A DNA stretch of 64,000 bases from Blastococcus sp. TF02A-26. Its GTDB lineage: Bacteria > Actinomycetota > Actinomycetes > Mycobacteriales > Geodermatophilaceae. Shown here one piece after another: positions 46,545-54,513 of this stretch. Position 1 is the first letter of the stretch, and every line of letters begins with the position of its first letter. Made by a program: the position numbers and the translations under genes. The DNA lies in NCBI RefSeq assembly GCF_003319125.1, contig NZ_QOHG01000011.1, forward strand, positions 1 through 64,000, given 5' to 3'. Under the pieces are notes generated by a model. That model was not told the origin of the DNA, made no database searches, and worked only from the letters and a program-made list of their open reading frames with translations.

Positions 46545-47432
46545 GTGTCGAGTGAACTAGGCCTTGCGCACACCAACGGCATCCTCCGGCAGCCGTGGGT
46601 GGAGCCCGAGCGGACCAGCGCCGGCCTGGGGTGGGACAGGCAGTACCTCTCCGTCCAGCGGGAGCGCCCGTACAGCCAGTCGTTCGCGGCCGCCGACACC
46701 CACCTGGTGATCCTGCACCTGGATGGCCCGGTGGTGGTCCGACGAGGCCAGGGGCGCGCGAGCCGGTCCCGGGAGGTGCCCGCGGGCGGGCTGTTCATCC
46801 ACCCGGCCGGGCGGGACCTGACCGTCGAGCTCGGTGGCCTCCTGCACACCGCGCACCTCTACCTCAGCGACGAGGTGCTCCAGGACGCCGCGGGCGGTGA
46901 CCAGCCGGCGGAGCTGGCGGAGGAGCTCGGCACCAGCGACCGGCTGCTGGAGCAGCTGGTCCTGGCGATGGACGAGACCCTCCGCGGCTGGCAGCCGGCC
47001 GCCCGGACCTACGTCGACCAGCTGGGCACCATGGTGGCCGCTCAGCTGGTCCGCCGGCACGGCACCGCCCGGGCGGCCCAGCACGCCGCCGACGACCGGT
47101 CGACGGTCGGGCTGAGCGACCGCCAGTTCGCCGCCGTGCGCACGGTGATGGAGGACCGGCTGGCCGAGCCGGTACCGCTGGCGGAGCTGGCCGCGGTCGT
47201 CGGGCTGAGCGTCAGCCAGTTCAGCCGGCAGTTCAAGGCGCGCACCGGCCTGGCGCCGCACCGGTTCCTGCTGGGCCTGCGGGTGGACTCCGCCTGCCGG
47301 CTGCTCCGCACGAGCCGCACCCCCATCGCCGAGGTCGCCGTCCGGTGCGGGTTCTCGCACCAGGAGCACCTGACCCGCGTCATGCGCGCCCACCTGGACA
47401 CCACGCCCGGGGCGGTCCGGCGCGGAGCCTGA
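46545..47432 (+). CDS. AraC family transcriptional regulator
   Basis: Product of 295 aa. The N-terminal 175 residues look like a cupin-type sensor (H-L-V-I-L-H-L-D-G-P-V-V-V-R-R, P-A-G-G-L-F-I-H-P-A-G). The AraC/XylS domain spans about 190-292 with both helix-turn-helices (L-A-E-L-A-A-V-V-G-L-S-V-S-Q-F-S-R-Q-F and I-A-E-V-A-V-R-C-G-F-S-H-Q-E-H-L-T-R). It sits between the importer operon and the monooxygenase operon, both of which have the same direct-repeat block, so it is the best candidate to control both. GTG start with AAGGA 7 nt before it. Confidence 0.9.
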   Translation: MSSELGLAHTNGILRQPWVEPERTSAGLGWDRQYLSVQRERPYSQSFAAADTHLVILHLDGPVVVRRGQGRASRSREVPAGGLFIHPAGRDLTVELGGLLHTAHLYLSDEVLQDAAGGDQPAELAEELGTSDRLLEQLVLAMDETLRGWQPAARTYVDQLGTMVAAQLVRRHGTARAAQHAADDRSTVGLSDRQFAAVRTVMEDRLAEPVPLAELAAVVGLSVSQFSRQFKARTGLAPHRFLLGLRVDSACRLLRTSRTPIAEVAVRCGFSHQEHLTRVMRAHLDTTPGAVRRGA

Positions 47433-47456
47433 CCGGCCGCCTCGCCGGCCTCCGCC

Positions 47457-47499
47457 GCGCGCGTTTCGTGCAGCGAAGACGGCCGGATCATGCAGGAGC
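47457..47499 (+). promoter_or_regulatory. AraC-type operator candidate before the monooxygenase operon
   Basis: Second copy of the block at 41616-41658. It contains TCGTGCAGCGA (47466-47476) and TCATGCAGGAG (47488-47498), again 22 bp apart, and CACACTCG (47517-47524) follows about 29 bp after the second repeat. The distance to the start codon (77 nt from the second repeat) is close to that of the first copy (72 nt). Confidence 0.7.
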
Positions 47500-47533
47500 T
47501 CCTCCTCGGCGCGCCGCACACTCGCAGACGAGC

Positions 47534-47549
47534 TGTGACCCGAGCGACA
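47534..47549. promoter_or_regulatory. near-match CRP-type palindrome
   Basis: TGTGA-CCCGAG-CGACA misses the TGTGR-N6-YCACA pattern at one base. It lies 15 bp before the monooxygenase ATG. Confidence 0.35.
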
Positions 47550-47564
47550 AAGGAGAGCCACCCC

Positions 47565-49349
47565 ATGGCAGACCTCGACACGGACGTCCTCGTCGTCGGC
47601 AGCGGCCCGGCCGGGTCCGCGGCGGCGCTGGCCCTGGCGACCTACGGCGTGCCGACGACGGTCATCACGAAGTACGGCCGGCTGGCCGACACGCCGCGGG
47701 CGCACATCACCAACCAGCGCACGATGGAGGCCCTCCGCGACCTCGGGGTGGAGGAGGAGGTGATGGCCGAGGCGACGCCCCAGGAGCTGATGGGCAACCT
47801 CGTCTACTGCACGTCCATCGCCGGGGAGGAGCTCGGCCGGCTGCACAGCTGGGGGACCCGGCCGGACCGGTTCGCCGACTACTCGGCGGCCAGCCCCTCC
47901 CGGATGTGCGACATGCCGCAGGACCTCATGGAGCCGGTGCTGCTCCACAACGCGCAGTCCCGGGGCGCGCGGGTCCGGTTCGACACCGAGTACCTGTCGC
48001 TGCAGCAGGACGACGACGGCGTGACCGTGCGGGTGCGCGACCGCCTGCGTGGTGACGAGTACGACATCCGCGCCCGGTACGTCATCGGTGCCGACGGGGG
48101 CCGCAGCCAGATCGCCGACGACATCGGCCTGCCGCTGCGGGGGCAGATGGGTGTCGGCGGCAGCATCAACATCGTCTTCGAGGCCGACCTGTCCCACCTC
48201 GTCGCCGACCGGCCCTCGGTCCTCTACTGGGTGCTCCAGCCCGGCGCCGACGTCGGCGGCATCGGCGCGGGCCTGGTCCGCATGGTGCGGCCGTGGCACA
48301 AGTGGCTGATCGTCTGGGGCTACGACATCAACGGCCCGGCTCCCGACCTCACCGAGGAGTACGCGCGCTCGATCGTCCACAAGCTGGTCGGCGACGACTC
48401 GGTCGAGGTGTCGATCAGCTCCAGCTCGGCGTGGACGGTCAACCACATGTCCGCCGAGCGCTACTCCGCCGGCCGGGTGTTCTGCGCCGGGGACGCGGTC
48501 CACCGGCACCCGCCGTCGAACGGGCTGGGCTCCAACACCTCGATCCAGGACGCCTACAACCTGGCGTGGAAGCTGGCGATGGTCGTGAAGGGGCAGGCCG
48601 GTCCGGGGCTGCTGGACAGCTACACGGCCGAACGGGCGCCGGTCGGCCGGCAGATCGTCGACCGGGCCAACCAGAGCATCGGCGACACCGCCCGCATCTT
48701 CGACGCCCTCGGCCTGCTGGACACCGCCGACCCCGAGCTGATGGTCGAGCACATGGCCGCCCGCAAGGACGCCACCCCGGAGGCGGAGAAGCAGCGCGCG
48801 GCGCTGCGCGAGGCGATCGCCTTCAAGGACTACGAGTTCAACTGCCACGGCGTCGAGATGGACCAGCGCTACGCGTCCTCGGCGGTGGTGCCCGACGGGA
48901 CGCCGCCGGAGCAGCCGCTCCGGGACCCGGAGCTCTACTCCCAGGCGACCTCGCGCCCCGGCGCGAAGCTGCCGCACGCCTGGCTGACCACCGACCACCG
49001 GCGCCAGATCTCCACCCTCGACCTGGGCGGGCACGGGCGGTTCACGGTCTTCACCGGGATCGGCGGCGACAGCTGGGTGCGCGCGGCGGAGGTCGTGGGG
49101 GAGCGGCTGGGGGTCGAGGTCGCGGCCGCGGTGATCGGTCCCGGTCGGCGCTACGACGACCTGTACGACGACCTGTACGGCGACTGGGCCCGGGTCCGCG
49201 GCATCGATGACGGCGGCGCCCTGCTGGCCCGCCCGGACAACTACGTCGCCTTCCGCTCCGCCCGGGCCGTGTCCGACGCCGAGGCCGAGGCGCAGCTGGA
49301 GCAGGCGCTGCGCGCCGTGCTCGACCGCCCGGCGGGCCTGCCGGCATGA
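47565..49349 (+). CDS. FAD-dependent aromatic monooxygenase (phenol/resorcinol hydroxylase type)
   Basis: Product of 594 aa of the class A flavoprotein hydroxylases. The FAD motif G-S-G-P-A-G-S-A-A-A lies at about 12-21, the DG motif V-I-G-A-D-G-G-R-S at about 172-180 and the GD motif R-V-F-C-A-G-D-A-V-H-R-H-P-P at about 304-317. A C-terminal thioredoxin-like domain follows, as in phenol hydroxylase and 2,4-dichlorophenol hydroxylase. With the next two genes it probably hydroxylates a dihydroxybenzene such as resorcinol or hydroquinone to hydroxyquinol. GGAGAG lies about 10 nt before the ATG. Confidence 0.9.
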   Translation: MADLDTDVLVVGSGPAGSAAALALATYGVPTTVITKYGRLADTPRAHITNQRTMEALRDLGVEEEVMAEATPQELMGNLVYCTSIAGEELGRLHSWGTRPDRFADYSAASPSRMCDMPQDLMEPVLLHNAQSRGARVRFDTEYLSLQQDDDGVTVRVRDRLRGDEYDIRARYVIGADGGRSQIADDIGLPLRGQMGVGGSINIVFEADLSHLVADRPSVLYWVLQPGADVGGIGAGLVRMVRPWHKWLIVWGYDINGPAPDLTEEYARSIVHKLVGDDSVEVSISSSSAWTVNHMSAERYSAGRVFCAGDAVHRHPPSNGLGSNTSIQDAYNLAWKLAMVVKGQAGPGLLDSYTAERAPVGRQIVDRANQSIGDTARIFDALGLLDTADPELMVEHMAARKDATPEAEKQRAALREAIAFKDYEFNCHGVEMDQRYASSAVVPDGTPPEQPLRDPELYSQATSRPGAKLPHAWLTTDHRRQISTLDLGGHGRFTVFTGIGGDSWVRAAEVVGERLGVEVAAAVIGPGRRYDDLYDDLYGDWARVRGIDDGGALLARPDNYVAFRSARAVSDAEAEAQLEQALRAVLDRPAGLPA

Positions 49350-50233
49350 GCGACGTGCAGCTGTTCAGCGAGGAGGCCTCCGCGGAGGTGGTGGCCGCCA
49401 GCTTCCGGCACACCCCCGATCCACGCCTGGAACGGGTGCTGACCTCGCTCGTGCACCATCTGCACGCGTTCGTGAAGGACGTCGAGCTGACCCAGCAGGA
49501 GTGGGAGTCCGCGGTCGACTTCCTCACCCGCACCGGGCACACGAGCAACGAGGTGCGCCAGGAGTTCATCCTGCTGTCCGACGTCCTGGGGGTCTCGATG
49601 CTCGTCGAGACGATCAACCACCGGACCGGCGGTGCCGCGACGGAGTCGACCGTGCTCGGGCCCTTCCACATGGTGGAGTCACCGGCGCGCGCACTCGGCG
49701 ACGACATCGCCCTCGACGGCAAGGGGACCCCGTGCCTGGTGTCGGGGCGGGTGACCGGTCCCGACGGAGAGCCGCTCGCCGGCGCCTCCGTCGACGTGTG
49801 GCAGGCCAACGAGGACGGCTTCTACGACGTGCAGCAGCCCACCGTCCAGCCGGCGGGCAACCTGCGCGGGCTGTTCCGCACCGACCAGGACGGGCGGTTC
49901 TGGTTCCGGTCGGTCGTGCCGCGCTACTACCCGATCCCCGACGACGGGCCGGTCGGGGAACTGCTGACGGCCACCGGGCGGCACCCGAACCGGCCGGCGC
50001 ACCTGCACTTCATCGTGGCGGCCGAGGGCCACCGGCCGGTGACCACGCACGTGTTCGTCGCCGACTCGCCCTACCTGGACTCCGACGCCGTCTTCGGCGT
50101 GAAGGGGAGCCTCGTCCGGGAGGTACCGGAGGTCGACGACCCGGCGCGGGCCGCGGAGGCCGGGCTGCCCAACCCCTTCCGGACGCTCACGGTCGACGTG
50201 ACGCTGCTGCGGACCGTGGAGGAGCCGTCGTGA
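49346..50233 (+). CDS. hydroxyquinol 1,2-dioxygenase (intradiol)
   Basis: Product of 295 aa. An N-terminal helical dimerisation domain (about 1-100) precedes the intradiol catalytic domain. The iron ligands are Tyr in D-G-F-Y-D-V-Q (about 160), Tyr in P-R-Y-Y-P-I-P (about 193) and the two His of R-P-A-H-L-H-F (about 217-221). It opens the ring of 1,2,4-trihydroxybenzene between C1 and C2 to give maleylacetate. Hydroxyquinol rather than catechol is preferred because maleylacetate reductase follows. Overlaps both neighbours by 4 nt. Confidence 0.9.
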   Translation: MSDVQLFSEEASAEVVAASFRHTPDPRLERVLTSLVHHLHAFVKDVELTQQEWESAVDFLTRTGHTSNEVRQEFILLSDVLGVSMLVETINHRTGGAATESTVLGPFHMVESPARALGDDIALDGKGTPCLVSGRVTGPDGEPLAGASVDVWQANEDGFYDVQQPTVQPAGNLRGLFRTDQDGRFWFRSVVPRYYPIPDDGPVGELLTATGRHPNRPAHLHFIVAAEGHRPVTTHVFVADSPYLDSDAVFGVKGSLVREVPEVDDPARAAEAGLPNPFRTLTVDVTLLRTVEEPS

Positions 50234-51300
50234 TCGCCCCGTTCACCTACGAGGCGCTGCCGATGCGGGTGCTGTTCGGCGCCGGCTCGCTGGACCGGCT
50301 GCCGGCGGAGGTCGACCGCCTCGGACTGGACCGGGTGCTGGTCCTGTGCTCACCCGAGCAGGAGGACACCGGCCGGCAGGTCGCCGCCGCGCTGGGGAGC
50401 CGGGCCGCCGGCGTCCTGGCGGAGGCACGCATGCACGTGCCGGTCGAGGTGGCCCACCGGGCCCGCGAGGTCGCGGCGCAACTCGGGGCCGACGGGTGCG
50501 TCACCGTGGGCGGCGGGTCGGCGGTCGGGCTGGGGAAGGCGATCGCGCTCGAGCACGGCCTGCCGATCATCGCCGTCCCGACGACGTACGCCGGCTCGGA
50601 GATGACGCCGGTCTGGGGGCTCACCGAGGGCGGCGCCAAGCGCACCGGCCGCGACCTCCGGGTGCTGCCGAGGGCCGTCGTCTACGACCCGGCGCTGACG
50701 CTGAGCCTCCCGGCGCAGCTGTCGGCCACGAGCGGCATGAACGCCGTCGCGCACGCCGTCGAGGGGCTCTACGCCCCGGACGCGACGCCGATCGTGTCGC
50801 TCATGGCCGAGGAGGGGGCCCGCGCCCTGGCCGCCGCTCTCCCACGCGTGGTCGCCGACGGTCAGGACGTCGACGCCCGTGGTGAGGCGCAGTACGGCGC
50901 GTGGCTGTGCGGTGCCGTGCTCGCCGCGACGACCATGTCGCTGCACCACAAGCTCTGCCACACCCTCGGCGGCACGCTCGACCTGCCGCACGCGCAGACG
51001 CACACCGTCGTGCTGCCGCACGCGCTGGCCTACAACCAGCCCGCCGCCCCCGGCGCGGTCGCCGCGCTCTCGCGGGCGCTCGGTGGGGTGGCGGACCCGG
51101 CCCGGGCGCTGTGGGAGCTCGCCGGCCGGCTCGGAGCCCCGCGCTCGCTCGCCGAGCTGGGCATGCGGGAGGACGACGTCCCGCGGATCGCCGAGCTCGC
51201 GGTCGCCAGCCCGTACGCCAACCCGCGCCCGGTCACCCGGGACGGTGTCGAGTTCCTCCTGCGGGCCGCGTGGGCGGGGGAGGAGCCCAGCTCGCCGTAG
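50230..51300 (+). CDS. maleylacetate reductase
   Basis: Product of 356 aa of the iron-alcohol-dehydrogenase superfamily, reducing maleylacetate to 3-oxoadipate with NAD(P)H. The nucleotide loop is V-G-G-G-S-A-V-G-L-G-K-A at about 94-105, followed by A-V-P-T-T-Y-A-G-S-E-M-T, a hallmark of this enzyme, and M-S-L-H-H-K-L-C-H-T-L-G-G, the remnant of the metal site. 3-Oxoadipate then enters central metabolism; the genes for its last steps are not in the window. Confidence 0.91.
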   Translation: MIAPFTYEALPMRVLFGAGSLDRLPAEVDRLGLDRVLVLCSPEQEDTGRQVAAALGSRAAGVLAEARMHVPVEVAHRAREVAAQLGADGCVTVGGGSAVGLGKAIALEHGLPIIAVPTTYAGSEMTPVWGLTEGGAKRTGRDLRVLPRAVVYDPALTLSLPAQLSATSGMNAVAHAVEGLYAPDATPIVSLMAEEGARALAAALPRVVADGQDVDARGEAQYGAWLCGAVLAATTMSLHHKLCHTLGGTLDLPHAQTHTVVLPHALAYNQPAAPGAVAALSRALGGVADPARALWELAGRLGAPRSLAELGMREDDVPRIAELAVASPYANPRPVTRDGVEFLLRAAWAGEEPSSP

Positions 51301-51304
51301 TGGC

Positions 51305-51706
51305 TCAGCGGGCCCGCAGCTCGGCGAGCAGCGCCCGGATGCGCGCCTCGATCTCGTCGCGGATGGGGCGGACGGCGTCCACGCCCCGGCCGGCCGGGTC
51401 GTCGAGCGGCCAGTCGAGGTAGCGCTTGCCGGGGAAGACCGGGCAGGCGTCGCCGCAGCCCATGGTGATCACGACGTCGGAGACCTCGACGGCCTCGGTC
51501 GTGAGCACGGTCGGCACCTGGTCGGTGATGTCGATCCCGACCTCGGCCATCGCCTCGACGGCGGCGGGGTTGATCCGGTCGGCGGGCAGCGAGCCGGCGG
51601 ACCGGACCTCGACGGTGTCGCCCGCCAGGGAGCGCAGCCAGCCGGCGGCCATCTGGGACCGCCCGGCGTTGTGCACGCAGACGAACAGGACGCTGGGTCG
51701 GGTCAC
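51305..51706 (-). CDS. arsC: arsenate reductase, thioredoxin-linked LMW-phosphatase type
   Basis: Product of 133 aa. The phosphatase loop C-V-H-N-A-G-R-S is at residues 10-17 (C-x5-R), and a second Cys pair lies in M-G-C-G-D-A-C-P at about 73-80, as needed for the disulfide cascade of this ArsC class. It reduces arsenate to arsenite for export. GTG start overlaps the acr3 stop by 4 nt. Confidence 0.92.
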   Translation of the reverse strand: MTRPSVLFVCVHNAGRSQMAAGWLRSLAGDTVEVRSAGSLPADRINPAAVEAMAEVGIDITDQVPTVLTTEAVEVSDVVITMGCGDACPVFPGKRYLDWPLDDPAGRGVDAVRPIRDEIEARIRALLAELRAR

Positions 51707-52821
51707 GGGGCGCTCCGGGCGGGATCGGGGACGGTGGGATCGCCGGGGAACCACCGGCGGGCGGCCCACAGGGACGCCGACACCAGCGCGACGAGCACCG
51801 GGACCTCGATGAGCGGCCCGACGACGCCGGCGAGCGCCTGGCCGCTGGTCATCCCGAAGGTGCCGATGGCGACGGCGATGGCGAGCTCGAAGTTGTTGCC
51901 CGCGGCGGTGAAGGCCAGCGTCGCGGTCTTCGCGTAGCCCAGCCGCAGCCGCAGCCCGAGCAGGAACGAGCCGCCGAACATCAGGGTGAAGTAGGCGAGC
52001 AGCGGCAGGGCGATCCGGGCGACGTCCGCGGGCTGCGAGGTGATCGCGTCGCCCTGCAGGGCGAACAGCATCACGATCGTGAAGAGCAGGCCGTAGAGGG
52101 CGACCGGACCGATCCGGGGGAGGAACCGGCCCTCGTACCAGTCGCGACCGCGGGTGCGCTCCCCGACGGTGCGGGTCAGGAAGCCGGCCACCAGCGGGAT
52201 GCCGAGGAACACCAGGACGCTGAGCACGATCGCCCCGACGCCGAACTCCGCCGAGGTGGTCGACAGGCCCAGCCAGCCGGGCAGGACCTGCAGGTAGAAC
52301 CAGCCCAGGGCGGCGAAGGCGACGATCTGGAACACGGAGTTGATCGCGACCAGCACCGCAGCGGCCTCGCGGTCGCCGCAGGACAGGTCGTTCCAGATCA
52401 GCACCATGGCGATGCAGCGGGCCAGCCCGACGATGATCAGGCCGGTGCGGTACTCGGGCAGGTCGGGCAGCAGCAGCCAGGCCAGCGCGAACATCAGCGC
52501 CGGGCCGAGCAGCCAGTTGAGCACCAGGGAGGCGACCAGGAGCGTGCGGTCGCCGGTCACCCGGTCGAGCTCGGAGTACCGGACCTTGGCCAGCACCGGG
52601 TACATCATCAGCAGCAGGCCGATCGCGATCGGGAGGCTGACCTCACCGATCCGGACGGCGTCGAGCGCGCCGTCCAGGCCGGGCACCAGGCGGCCCAGCC
52701 CCAGGCCCAGCGCCATCGCGGCGATGATCCACACCGGCAGGAAGCGGTCCAGGGTGGACAGCCGGGTCAGCACCGGCGCGGACGCGGCGCCCCGGGCGTT
52801 CCTGGAGACGAGATCGCTCAT
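51703..52821 (-). CDS. acr3: arsenite efflux permease ACR3
   Basis: Product of 372 aa with ten membrane helices. It shows the two key ACR3 segments: G-L-A-R-C-I-A-M-V-L-I-W-N with the conserved Cys, and A-G-N-N-F-E-L-A-I-A-V-A-I with the conserved Glu. It exports arsenite with the proton gradient. Lies between arsR and arsC on the minus strand. Confidence 0.93.
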   Translation of the reverse strand: MSDLVSRNARGAASAPVLTRLSTLDRFLPVWIIAAMALGLGLGRLVPGLDGALDAVRIGEVSLPIAIGLLLMMYPVLAKVRYSELDRVTGDRTLLVASLVLNWLLGPALMFALAWLLLPDLPEYRTGLIIVGLARCIAMVLIWNDLSCGDREAAAVLVAINSVFQIVAFAALGWFYLQVLPGWLGLSTTSAEFGVGAIVLSVLVFLGIPLVAGFLTRTVGERTRGRDWYEGRFLPRIGPVALYGLLFTIVMLFALQGDAITSQPADVARIALPLLAYFTLMFGGSFLLGLRLRLGYAKTATLAFTAAGNNFELAIAVAIGTFGMTSGQALAGVVGPLIEVPVLVALVSASLWAARRWFPGDPTVPDPARSAP

Positions 52822-52826
52822 CGCCG

Positions 52827-53177
52827 TCAGCAGCAGTCCGGGTCGAGGACCCGTGCCAGGGCGCCCAGCGCGTCGCGGTGGGCGCGGTAGTACACGTTCA
52901 TCCCGCGGCGCTCCCCGGAGACGAGCCCGGCCTTCTTCAGCTGCCCCAGGTGGTGGGAGACGGTCGCCTCGGTCAGCCCGACCGCCGGGGCGAGGTCGCA
53001 CGTGCAGACCTCCTGCTCGGCGAGGAGCAGCGAGAGCAGCCGCAGCCGGGCGGGATCGGCCAGCGCCTTGAGCCGGACGGCGACCTCGACCGCCGAGTCC
53101 TCGTCCATCGGCGAGGCAGCGACCGGCGCGCAGCAGACCGGCGCGGTGGCGTCGATGACGGGCAGGGCCTTGGGCAT
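52827..53177 (-). CDS. arsR: ArsR family arsenite-responsive repressor
   Basis: Product of 116 aa from the ATG at 53177. The winged helix contains L-K-A-L-A-D-P-A-R-L-R-L-L-S-L and A-T-V-S-H-H-L-G-Q-L-K-K-A-G-L. The metalloid site C-T-C lies at 58-60, with further Cys pairs at 15-16 and at the C-terminus (115-116), so a three- or four-thiol site is possible. A longer start at 53225 would put the TTGAC...GTCAA operator inside the gene, so 53177 is preferred. It lies 5 nt before acr3. Confidence 0.9.
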   Translation of the reverse strand: MPKALPVIDATAPVCCAPVAASPMDEDSAVEVAVRLKALADPARLRLLSLLLAEQEVCTCDLAPAVGLTEATVSHHLGQLKKAGLVSGERRGMNVYYRAHRDALGALARVLDPDCC

Positions 53178-53199
53178 GACGGCGATCGTGCCCACCTTC

Positions 53200-53213
53200 T
53201 TGACGAATGTCAA
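53200..53213. promoter_or_regulatory. ArsR operator candidate (TTGAC-GAAT-GTCAA)
   Basis: A perfect 5-bp palindrome with a 4-bp spacer, AT-rich for this genome, in the gap between arsR (minus) and the arsI-like gene (plus). It resembles known ArsR operators and would let one repressor control both directions. Confidence 0.65.
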
Positions 53214-53273
53214 AGAGGTGGGCACGGTGGTGTCGTCACCCCTTCGACGTACGTCTCAGACCCAGGAGTGCCC

Positions 53274-53696
53274 GTGTCCCGCATCCAGCTCGCCCTGGAC
53301 GTCGACGACCTCGACGCCGCCGTCGCCTTCTACCGCGCCCTGCTCGGCACCGAGCCGGCCAAGCGCCGGCCCGGGTACGCCAACTTCGCGGTCGCCGACC
53401 CGCCGCTCAAGCTGGTCCTGCTGGAGAACCCTGGGCGCGGCGGGGTGCTGAACCACCTCGGCATCGAGGTGGAGGCCACCGAGCAGGTGCGGGACGAGAT
53501 CGCGCGGCTGTCCGGCGAGGGCCTGGTCGCCGACGAGGAGATCGGCACCACCTGCTGCTACGCCCGGCAGGACAAGGCCTGGGTCACCGGCCCCGACGGC
53601 GAGCGGTGGGAGGTCTACACGGTGCTGGCCGACAGCGACACCTTCGGAGCCGTCAGGTCTGCTGGAGCAGGGAGTGCTCCGCCAGGAACGCGGTGA
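53274..53696 (+). CDS. arsI: ArsI-type C-As lyase / CadI-like glyoxalase-fold protein
   Basis: Product of 140 aa, vicinal-oxygen-chelate fold. It has S-R-I-Q-L-A-L-D-V-D (Gln 5), L-N-H-L-G-I-E-V (His 61) and the pair T-T-C-C-Y-A-R-Q-D-K-A-W-V at 92-104, then R-W-E-V-Y (Glu 113). The adjacent Cys pair and the three metal ligands are those of ArsI lyases, which break the C-As bond of trivalent organoarsenicals. The family also includes CadI, so the substrate is inferred from the ars context. CAGGAG lies 5 nt before the GTG. Its 3' end overlaps the convergent hydrolase gene by 44 nt. Confidence 0.85.
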   Translation: MSRIQLALDVDDLDAAVAFYRALLGTEPAKRRPGYANFAVADPPLKLVLLENPGRGGVLNHLGIEVEATEQVRDEIARLSGEGLVADEEIGTTCCYARQDKAWVTGPDGERWEVYTVLADSDTFGAVRSAGAGSAPPGTR

Positions 53697-54474
53697 CCGG
53701 CCCGACCACGTCGTCGGGCCGCTCCATGTGCACGCAGTGGCTGGACCCGGGGCCGGTCAGCAGCTCGAAGCGGGCACCGGGGACGGCGTCGGCGACCTTC
53801 CTCGCCTGCCAGGGCGGGGTCAGCAGGTCCTGCTCGCCCACGAGCACCAGGGTGGGGGCGGTGATGCCGCCGAGCCGGTCGAGGGTGTCGTGCGCCAGGT
53901 CGGCGTCCCACTGCTCGACCGTGACCTGCATCTGGTCCTCGTCCTGCGGGAACGCCGGCAGCATCGCCCCGAGCATCGCCTCGAGATCCGGGGAGTCGAG
54001 CAGCTGCGGGGAGAAGGCCAGGCCGGCGGTCGCCAGCGCCGTCTCGAGGTCGCGGTGCACGTAGGGGTACCGCAGCGCCGCGAGGACGGACCGCTGGAAG
54101 CCGTCGCACCGGCCCCAGGTGGCGTACATGACCGCGCTGGCGACCTGCTCGGGGTGGGCCAGCGCCAGCTCCTGGACGACGGCCGAGCCCAGCGACCAGC
54201 CCATGACGTGCGCCCGGGGGATCTCCAGCGCCTCGAGCAGGGCGGAGGTGTCCTCAGCCATCGATGCCACCGAGATCGCGCCCTCGCCGCGCCCGCTGCC
54301 GCCGAGCCCGCGGTTGTCGAAGGCGATCACCCGGAACCGCTGGGACAGCCGCTGGACCATCTCCCCCCAGAGCAGGATCGACCCCGACGTCCCCATGACC
54401 AGCAGGAGGGGGTCGCCCTCTCCGCTGATCTCGTAGTTGAGCGGGACTCCGGTCCGGACGGCGACCTGGGGCAT
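53653..54474 (-). CDS. alpha/beta-fold hydrolase, partner of the Baeyer-Villiger monooxygenase
   Basis: Product of 273 aa. The nucleophile elbow is M-G-W-S-L-G-S (Ser 94), the acid lies in V-G-E-Q-D-L-L-T-P and the His near S-S-H-C-V-H-M. F-D-N-R-G-L-G-G-S-G is the usual strand-4 turn. GAGGAG lies about 8 nt before the ATG. It is 39 nt downstream of the Baeyer-Villiger gene on the same strand, a common pairing in which the monooxygenase makes an ester and the hydrolase cuts it. Confidence 0.88.
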   Translation of the reverse strand: MPQVAVRTGVPLNYEISGEGDPLLLVMGTSGSILLWGEMVQRLSQRFRVIAFDNRGLGGSGRGEGAISVASMAEDTSALLEALEIPRAHVMGWSLGSAVVQELALAHPEQVASAVMYATWGRCDGFQRSVLAALRYPYVHRDLETALATAGLAFSPQLLDSPDLEAMLGAMLPAFPQDEDQMQVTVEQWDADLAHDTLDRLGGITAPTLVLVGEQDLLTPPWQARKVADAVPGARFELLTGPGSSHCVHMERPDDVVGPVTAFLAEHSLLQQT

Positions 54475-54513
54475 GAGGGCTCCTCGCGGGTGGGTCGGGG
54501 CGGTGGGGGAGTG

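Noticed and set aside
52827-53225. Longer start of arsR at 53225
   Set aside because: It would place the TTGAC-GAAT-GTCAA operator inside the coding region and add residues not typical of the family.
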